The notes under the pieces were generated by a model, which worked only from the letters and a program-made list of their open reading frames with translations, had not been told where the DNA came from and searched no databases. A stretch of DNA of 13,744 nt from positions 62,501 through 76,244 of the forward strand of contig JAHBMJ010004838.1 in NCBI GenBank assembly GCA_018398765.1, written 5' to 3'. Positions 1 to 13,744 of this stretch are shown piece by piece. Within the stretch, counting starts at the first letter, position 1. Each line of letters opens with the position of its first letter. Origin of the DNA: Chromera velia. Its lineage: Eukaryota; Sar; Chromeraceae. Made by a program: the position numbers and the translations under genes.

Positions 1-9070
<9,070 letters not shown>

Positions 9071-9825
9071 GTAAGTCAGTGTGTGCATGCAGAAAAAGCA
9101 AATACTGCCACTCTCCATGACTCAAAAGAAACAAAGAGCGAAGCACAGCAGAGTATAACAAGAGGCAGGGGAATGCGACGAGAAAGAAAGTCACAATGCA
9201 GTTGCATTGAGGCACCTTTTACTCAATTCGCTCGTGAAAGCAAGGAAAAAAAGGAAGGGAGAGACGGGAGTGCGAGTCAGTATGGTTTGCTCAATCTGAT
9301 TGATTGTCTTTCTGGGACTCTCAATCTTCATATGTATGTCATCTTGAGTCCTCTGTCCATCTACTTGCATCTGTGCATTTGCATTTATCTGTGCATGCGC
9401 TCTCTGTTCGCATCTTCATTCCTTCTTTGTCCGCTTTCTTCGATCTGTCGAAGAGAAAAAAGAAGAAAACAAACAAAGGATCATTCTTTCCTTCTAGCAG
9501 CTTCTCTACTTCATTATTTTCTCCACAAAAACACGATAGAGAGAACAGATGCAAGGTGGCTTGTCGGCTTCGTGGCCGGGTGGTTTGGACCCCAGTCCCT
9601 TCCCCTCTCGCATTCCGCCCCTTCTCTTCCCTTCCCTTCCCTTCTCTCGCCTTCATTCAGTGTCTGCCTGTCTGTCTTTCGAGAGACCCACCCACCCCTC
9701 TTTGAATCAAGTAAGGAGGGTGTCTGTCTGCATGTGGAGGGGAGTGGGGTGGCTGTGTGAGCATCTAGTGCAGACAAAGAACGTGAGGGCCACAGAAAGA
9801 TCGAGCCATGCTTCATTCTCCCTAG
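9071..9825. other. Non-coding or untranslated sequence after gene A
   Basis: No exon on either strand can be supported here. There is a TGCATGCA at 9084-9091 and a pyrimidine-rich stretch near 9600-9660 containing CCCTT repeats. Open frames on both strands read as Ser/Leu/Pro or Arg/Glu low complexity. It may be the last intron or 3' untranslated region of gene A. Confidence 0.5.
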
Positions 9826-10007
9826 TCATTTCAATCAAGCACCTTTGTCGTCCGGGGCCCCCATGGAGCCATACAGAAAGAAACGAAGAACACTGGGTGA
9901 CAGCAGCCGGGGAGATATTTGAGACAGAAACAAAGTGCGTCCGTGAGTTGTTTGCAGGAGTTGAGGTCACCCTCCGTTATTCTCTTTTGATGGGAGTAAG
10001 GATATAG
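9826..10007 (+). CDS. Possible terminal exon of gene A
   Basis: After CATTCTCCCTAG, two leading bases then a frame reading SIKHLCRPGPPWSHTERNE, EHWVTAAGEIFETETKCVRE and LFAGVEVTLRYSLLMGVRI, ending at TAG. Composition is protein-like and unlike its repeat-rich surroundings. It would need a phase-1 donor, which GTGAAC at 9021 supplies (intron of 805 bases). No homology is recognised; it could equally be untranslated or intergenic sequence. Confidence 0.25.
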
Positions 10008-10148
10008 GGGCAGGAGAGAAGAGGGGGAAGGAAGGAAGCGACGGAAGAATCATGACTGTTGGGGGGGCCGGATCCTTGTACTTTGAAAGAAAGCGCCAAA
10101 ACGGAACTAACAAGGAAAAGAAATCGAGAAAAAAGAATCCGACGGGGG

Positions 10149-10245
10149 CAAAAGTGAAGGAAAGTCCATTGACTGTTTGGGGACAAAAGTGAAGGAAAGT
10201 CCATTGACTGTTTGGGGACAAAAGTGAAGGAAAGTCCATTGACTG
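10149..10245. repeat. 35-bp minisatellite, 2.8 identical copies
   Basis: Unit begins CAAAAGTGAAGGAAAGTCCA and continues TTGACTGTTTGGGGA; starts at 10149, 10184 and 10219. The two full copies and the partial third are identical to the base over the shared length, indicating recent expansion. There are no spacers, so it is not a CRISPR array. Confidence 0.95.
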
Positions 10246-10713
10246 CTTTCATCTAGCGTCTGTCCCGCTGGATATCTCCTCCTCAGCCTCGACTTGTCTC
10301 GAGCCTGGAAGAGAAAGAACAGAGAGGAGCTACCTACGTCAGGTATGCCTGGATGAATGTATAGATTATTCTTTTGTCTCCCGCCGTGCTCGGAATGAAA
10401 CGCGGGAATGGATGAATGAATGGATGGACGGATGACCGGAGGGAGGAAGGGACCCTCACAGGACAGGAACGTGCATGCATGAACAAACAAGGAGACCCAC
10501 ATATGCACGCACACAATTAAGCAGTGAAAGACAGAATGAAAGAAGAACGCATCAAAGAGAAGTCGTGCAGATGCACATGCACATACACACTCGGAAAGGA
10601 AGAAAGGGGGGAGGGAAGGAAGGCAGGGCAGAAGGGAAGGAGAGAGAAAGAGGAAGTTCCGTTGTGGTGTCCGGCTACAAAGAGCGAACGGACATCTGAG
10701 CTATTCACTTGTA

Positions 10714-10820
10714 TGATCTCCCTCCAAGTCAAGCTCAATCATTCAACGAACGGGGGAGCAATGCGTGATCTCCCTCCAAGTCAAGCTCAATCATTCAATG
10801 AACGGGGGAGCAATGCGTGA
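10714..10820. repeat. 52-bp tandem duplication
   Basis: Two copies starting at 10714 and 10766. The unit includes GATCTCCCTCCAAGTCAAGC and ends with a run of five G followed by AGCAATGCG. One substitution separates the copies (CAACGAACG against CAATGAACG). Located in the gene-poor region. Confidence 0.93.
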
Positions 10821-10933
10821 GCAAACACAAAGGGAGGGGGAAAACCAGCGACCAGAGAACCCCCTCCGACAGCGAAGGAAAACGACAGACATGCAACTGG
10901 TGGAGAGAGGCCCTCACTCTTCGACCGAGCAAT

Positions 10934-11142
10934 TGAGTGAGTGAGTGAGTGAGTGAGTGAGTGAGTGAGTAAGCGCGTGAGTGCGTGAGTGAGTGAGTGA
11001 GTGAGTGAGTGAGTGAGTGCGTGAGTGCGTGAGTGCGTGAGTGCGTGAGTGCGTGAGTAAGAGAGTGAGTGAGTGAGTGAGTGAGTGAGTGCGTGAGTGA
11101 GTGCGTGAGTGAGTGAGTGAGTGAGTGAGTGAATGAATGAGT
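10934..11142. repeat. (GTGA)n array with interspersed GCGT units
   Basis: About 52 tetranucleotide units, mostly GAGT, with GCGT units placed singly or in alternation (GCGTGAGT) and GAAT at the right end. The minus strand reads as Thr-His-Ser-Leu/Arg repeats, a microsatellite translation rather than a gene. Confidence 0.93.
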
Positions 11143-11300
11143 AGGGAGTGGAGGGAGGCAGATTTCACAGAAGGGAATTCGAAGTCAGCCTGTTCATCAT
11201 CCATCCTGTAGACCTACAGACACAAAAGGAAAGATTTATTTCAGGTCATCAATCCAAAAAAGTCATCCCCACCGGCTCAGACCCAAAAGCCAACCAGACT

Positions 11301-11342
11301 GCATGCAGATCCGATCATGCCTTCTTGATTCGATCTGCATGC
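11301..11342. repeat. Perfect 11-bp inverted repeat with 20-base loop
   Basis: GCATGCAGATC at 11301-11311 is the exact reverse complement of GATCTGCATGC at 11332-11342. Each arm carries a GCATGC core. It could be a cruciform, an RNA hairpin or a paired binding site; no T-run follows that would suggest a terminator. Confidence 0.85.
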
Positions 11343-11696
11343 TCTCTCTCTCTCTCTCTCTGAATTCCAAAATATGCTGCTTCCTTTGGGCCTCCAACAA
11401 GCACAACTGCTAGCCTAGGAGACTCAAAGAAAGCAGAGCAGAGAGAGAGGAATGAGAAGTGAATTGAGCAACATGGCCACCTGCAGGATCAAGTGAGCCC
11501 AGAGAAAAAGACAGAAGTCGAGTGACGAGAGAAGTGGCATGCACGTGTGAGAGAGAGATCAAAGATGCCTGTTGTTCAGCCCTCCCCTCGGCCAGCAGAA
11601 AGTCCACTCAAGTTAGTGCAAGCAAGCTACGTGCAGCCTCACCCGTCCGTCTATGTATGCATCGATCCGGCCGTCCATCCGGGCAATACCATGCAT

Positions 11697-11779
11697 CATT
11701 CATTCATTCATTCATTCATTCATTCATTCATTCATTCGTGCGTCCATCCATCGCTTGTTCGGGCCTTGCTCAGCAAGGC
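11697..11779. repeat. (ATTC)n array and a short hairpin
   Basis: Ten ATTC units at 11697-11737, followed by a 7-bp perfect hairpin at 11763-11779 (GCCTTGC, loop TCA, GCAAGGC). No tRNA or other RNA structure could be built around the hairpin. Confidence 0.85.
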
Positions 11780-12439
11780 TCGAGCAGAAACGTTCGATCA
11801 GCATTTCTCTGCCTGGGTCTCCCTTTCTGTTTCACTTTCCCTCTCCCTCTCCGAGCCCCCATCTCTCTCTTTCCCTTGCATGTCACGGACATCCATCAAG
11901 CGAGCATGCGAATCAGAAGAAAAGTCTTCTTCTCCTCCGATCGAAAGAATACACGAAGGGAAGGAATCCTTCCTTCCAGCCATCATCTGGTCGTGACTGA
12001 TCAATCAATCGTGGGGCGGGGGTCGCGACGTGCGGCATCAACGATGTCCGGGGGGGGGCTCGAAAACTGAATCTGGGAGAAGACAGAGGAGGAGCAACCC
12101 AGCTGGGAACGGAGGAGGAAAGAGTAATCAAGACAGTGCCCTGCGGCGTCTTGGTCTTGGAAGTAAACTGAATGGTAACTGCAAAAGCTCGACTGATCCA
12201 TTTTCAGGCTGTTGCAGTGTATGCGTAGGTGTTTTCACTGTATGCATCTCTTGCTTGTGTGAGTGCGTGCAGTTTCATCATTCATTATTCATCAATCACT
12301 CGCCTTTTTGTTCAATATTCACTGAATGCAAGATGGACACCGATTTCATTGCTTGCTTTAGTATGTACTATCACTAAGGCTGGCACTGGCAGTGAGGCAT
12401 TTACAACGGTAGGAGTGGTTGATGTCGAACAGTTCAAAA
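11780..12439. other. Gene-poor sequence, nothing identified
   Basis: Mixed-composition sequence between the ATTC array and the AT-rich block. Open frames of up to about 180 codons overlap here but read as low-complexity His/Ser/Pro sequence and have no splice partners that extend them. I see no supported gene or RNA. Confidence 0.5.
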
Positions 12440-12910
12440 AAAGATGAATTAAGGCATTCATGCAGTATACGTATAAGGATCTAGTTAACTAATGAAAAGG
12501 ATCCGAGTCTAGCTGGCTTTCGATATAGAAAACGATAGAATGTTGTAATTATAGTTCCAGGTATGGTTGTTATTAAATAGAGTATGGTGATTGTTATCAA
12601 TCCATTCATAGACATCTACTTTTAGGTGGAGTACACATGATATAGTTTAATTTAGGCGTTTTTTCAGTGCATGAGCGCAGTTCAATTTGTCAATGCCCCT
12701 ATATATTGATTCTTAGATTGAGACCTGAATTTAAATTGTTAATATTTTGAATGTACAAAAACTTTGAAACCCATCAATTTCTCTAAGTCTCTTTTTTTTT
12801 TTAGCTGTTAATTTTAGCTGTGCATGGGCTCCGGCATGCATGGCGGCGGCGCCGCGGCCTGCATGGATTCCCCGCGCGCGCGCGCGCAGCCTATATGGGC
12901 CCGCGGAATC
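12440..12910 (+). promoter_or_regulatory. AT-rich block followed by GC-rich (CG)n block: probable promoter/leader region of gene B
   Basis: Composition changes abruptly. Hand counts give 28% GC at 12541-12600, 33% at 12601-12660 and 23% at 12721-12780, then 78% at 12841-12900. The AT block contains a TATATATT at 12700-12707 and a T11 run at 12792-12802. The GC block contains (CG)n at 12873-12887 and a GCATGCAT at 12834-12841. It ends about 240 bases upstream of the gene B ATG. A regulatory role is inferred from position and composition only. Confidence 0.4.
12873..12887. repeat. (CG)7 run, potential Z-DNA
   Basis: Fifteen bases of strictly alternating C and G, the only such run in the window, inside the GC-rich block upstream of gene B. 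Confidence 0.9.
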
Positions 12911-13001
12911 ATGCAGCGACCGCACGCAGAGCTGCCGGGAACCGACCCACACAATCGCGTCTGTTTTAATCGAGCCCTCATTTCGGTTTCGACGAATTCC
13001 G

Positions 13002-13009
13002 TGCATGCA
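13002..13009 (+). promoter_or_regulatory. TGCATGCA motif upstream of gene B
   Basis: Palindromic TGCATGCA about 143 bases before the gene B start. This octamer is a known ApiAP2 binding sequence in apicomplexans, and other full copies lie at 7936, 7940, 9084, 10472 and 11300. Its use here is inference; two of those copies form part of a splice acceptor. Confidence 0.35.
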
Positions 13010-13151
13010 GCAGAGCCAGGCAAGTCACTGACTTACACGTTTGCACTCGAGGTCAGGGAGATTGCTTGTAAACGTGATTGAAGCACGCAGTGACCAAGCT
13101 GCCGCAGTGTCAAACCGCCTCAGTCTGCTTCGAGACGGAAGGAGACGGCCA

Positions 13152-13424
13152 ATGAAGTCCCTTTCCTCATCAAGGAAAGTCCCAGCCGCCTCCCGGGGCA
13201 GCATCGCTCTTTTACTGTTGTTACTATTTGTTGAGGAACAGGCAATCGTATGCGTGAAAGCCTTTCAGCCAAATCCGGCGGTGCCTTCGCTAACAAACAG
13301 CCGGAGGAGAATCTCTTCCTCAGAATCTTTTGAATTCGGTTTGGGCACTTGCCCAGTGAGCAGAAAGATTGACGAGCATTCGCTAAATTTCTTTGGAGAC
13401 AGAATGCAGAGAGGAAGAGGAAAG
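13152..13424 (+). CDS. Gene B exon 1: protein with signal peptide and plastid-type presequence (3' partial)
   Basis: The ATG at 13152 gives MKSLSSSRKVPAASRGS, a basic Ser-rich start, then a hydrophobic core (IALLLLLLFV, residues 18-27) and EEQAIVCVKA before FQPNPAVPSLTNSRRRISSS. V35-K36-A37 obeys the -3/-1 rule, and Phe at +1 followed by a Ser/Arg/Asn/Pro-rich stretch resembles the bipartite presequences of proteins imported into complex plastids. Downstream sequence (FEFGLGTCPVSRKIDEHSLN) matches nothing I recognise. An in-frame ATG at 13041 would bury the hydrophobic core 54 residues in, so 13152 is preferred. The end uses the GTGAAC donor at 13425 (phase 0). The frame stays open to TAG at 13632-13634, and GTCCGC at 13474 is another donor, so the exon may be longer. 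A plain secreted protein is the main alternative. Confidence 0.5.
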
Positions 13425-13690
13425 GTGAACACAGCAAATGCGGCAATAAGGGAGGGGTCAGAGATCATTCAAGGTCCGCCGTCTCCGCGGAGCCGTCTCC
13501 TTTCCATACAGCCGTCTCCGTTCTGCATGCTTCCGTCATCTCCTCAGTCTCTCAATGTACATGTCTTCTTGAATCACCATGACGTCAGTGTTTGTCTCTG
13601 CGCATCTGCTCACTGCCCGCAATCGTTTCAGTAGCAGTCATTTCCTAGGCCCACGCTCTATCTCCGTCATTTGTGTCCTTCATATGGTCC

Positions 13691-13744
13691 TCTCTCTCCC
13701 TCTCCCCCCCACCCCCCTCTCTCCCTCTCTCCCTCTCTCCCTCT
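13691..13744. repeat. CT/CCCT-rich tract at the window end
   Basis: Pyrimidine-only sequence of CT and CCCTCTCT units with a C-rich centre, reaching the last base. It resembles the intronic CT tracts of gene A, so it probably lies in the first intron of gene B. Confidence 0.8.

Noticed and set aside
10149-10245. CRISPR-like array
   Set aside because: Copies abut with no unique spacers, and the setting is a eukaryotic intron-rich region.
10914-11204. Minus-strand frame of Thr-His-Ser-Leu repeats as a repeat protein
   Set aside because: It is an exact translation of the GTGA microsatellite with no unique coding sequence at either end.
11740-11830. tRNA-like region around GTTCGATCA and the 11763 hairpin
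   Set aside because: No acceptor stem, D arm or anticodon arm could be drawn around it.
11522-12070. 182-codon plus-strand frame
   Set aside because: It crosses the ATTC array (SFIHSFIH), has low-complexity ends and no flanking splice sites or recognisable domain.
13041-13151. Upstream in-frame ATG as the start of gene B
   Set aside because: It would place the hydrophobic core more than 50 residues from the N-terminus, which does not suit a signal peptide; the ATG at 13152 does.

Overview
The window looks like nuclear DNA of a spliceosomal eukaryote with GC close to 50% and very dense microsatellites. Exons are about 90-370 bp, and most predicted introns begin GT and end (T)GCAG with little polypyrimidine tract. 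The final 600 bases open a second gene whose N-terminus resembles a bipartite signal-plus-transit presequence (hydrophobic core, then V-x-A before F), as in algae and protists with complex plastids. With the many TGCATGCA motifs, this makes a plastid-bearing alveolate (chromerid-like, possibly coccidian) my best guess. It is an inference: no ribosomal RNA, tRNA or recognised housekeeping gene anchors it, and a photosynthetic stramenopile is not excluded.

Positions 1 to about 9070 hold one plus-strand gene (gene A, 5' end outside the window) in about 16 exons. I built it by linking stretches of protein-like sequence through splice sites whose phases agree at almost every junction. It encodes roughly 1,000 residues here. 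The layout is a membrane helix in exon 2, a basic cytosolic loop, a second helix in exon 4, a large non-cytosolic domain of about 370 residues (exons 4-10), a third helix at the exon 10/11 junction, and a long cytosolic tail that becomes acidic, Ser/Gly-rich and full of SP/TP motifs. The positive-inside rule gives the same topology at all three helices. I recognise no family. Its 3' end is unresolved: candidates lie at 8586-8610, 8826-8882, 8977-9070 and 9826-10007.

Introns are packed with GGTC/GTCT, GGAA, TTTG, ATCA/CTCA, CT, CA and GT repeats, several lying directly against the 3' splice site.

From about 10,010 to 12,440 I find no convincing gene on either strand. The region holds a 35-bp minisatellite, a 52-bp tandem duplication, a long GTGA array, an ATTC array and two short inverted repeats. 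An AT-rich block (about 12,440-12,820; 23-33% GC in the lines counted) then switches abruptly to a GC-rich block with (CG)n (78% GC at 12,841-12,900), a likely promoter/5'-leader region for gene B, which starts at 13,152.
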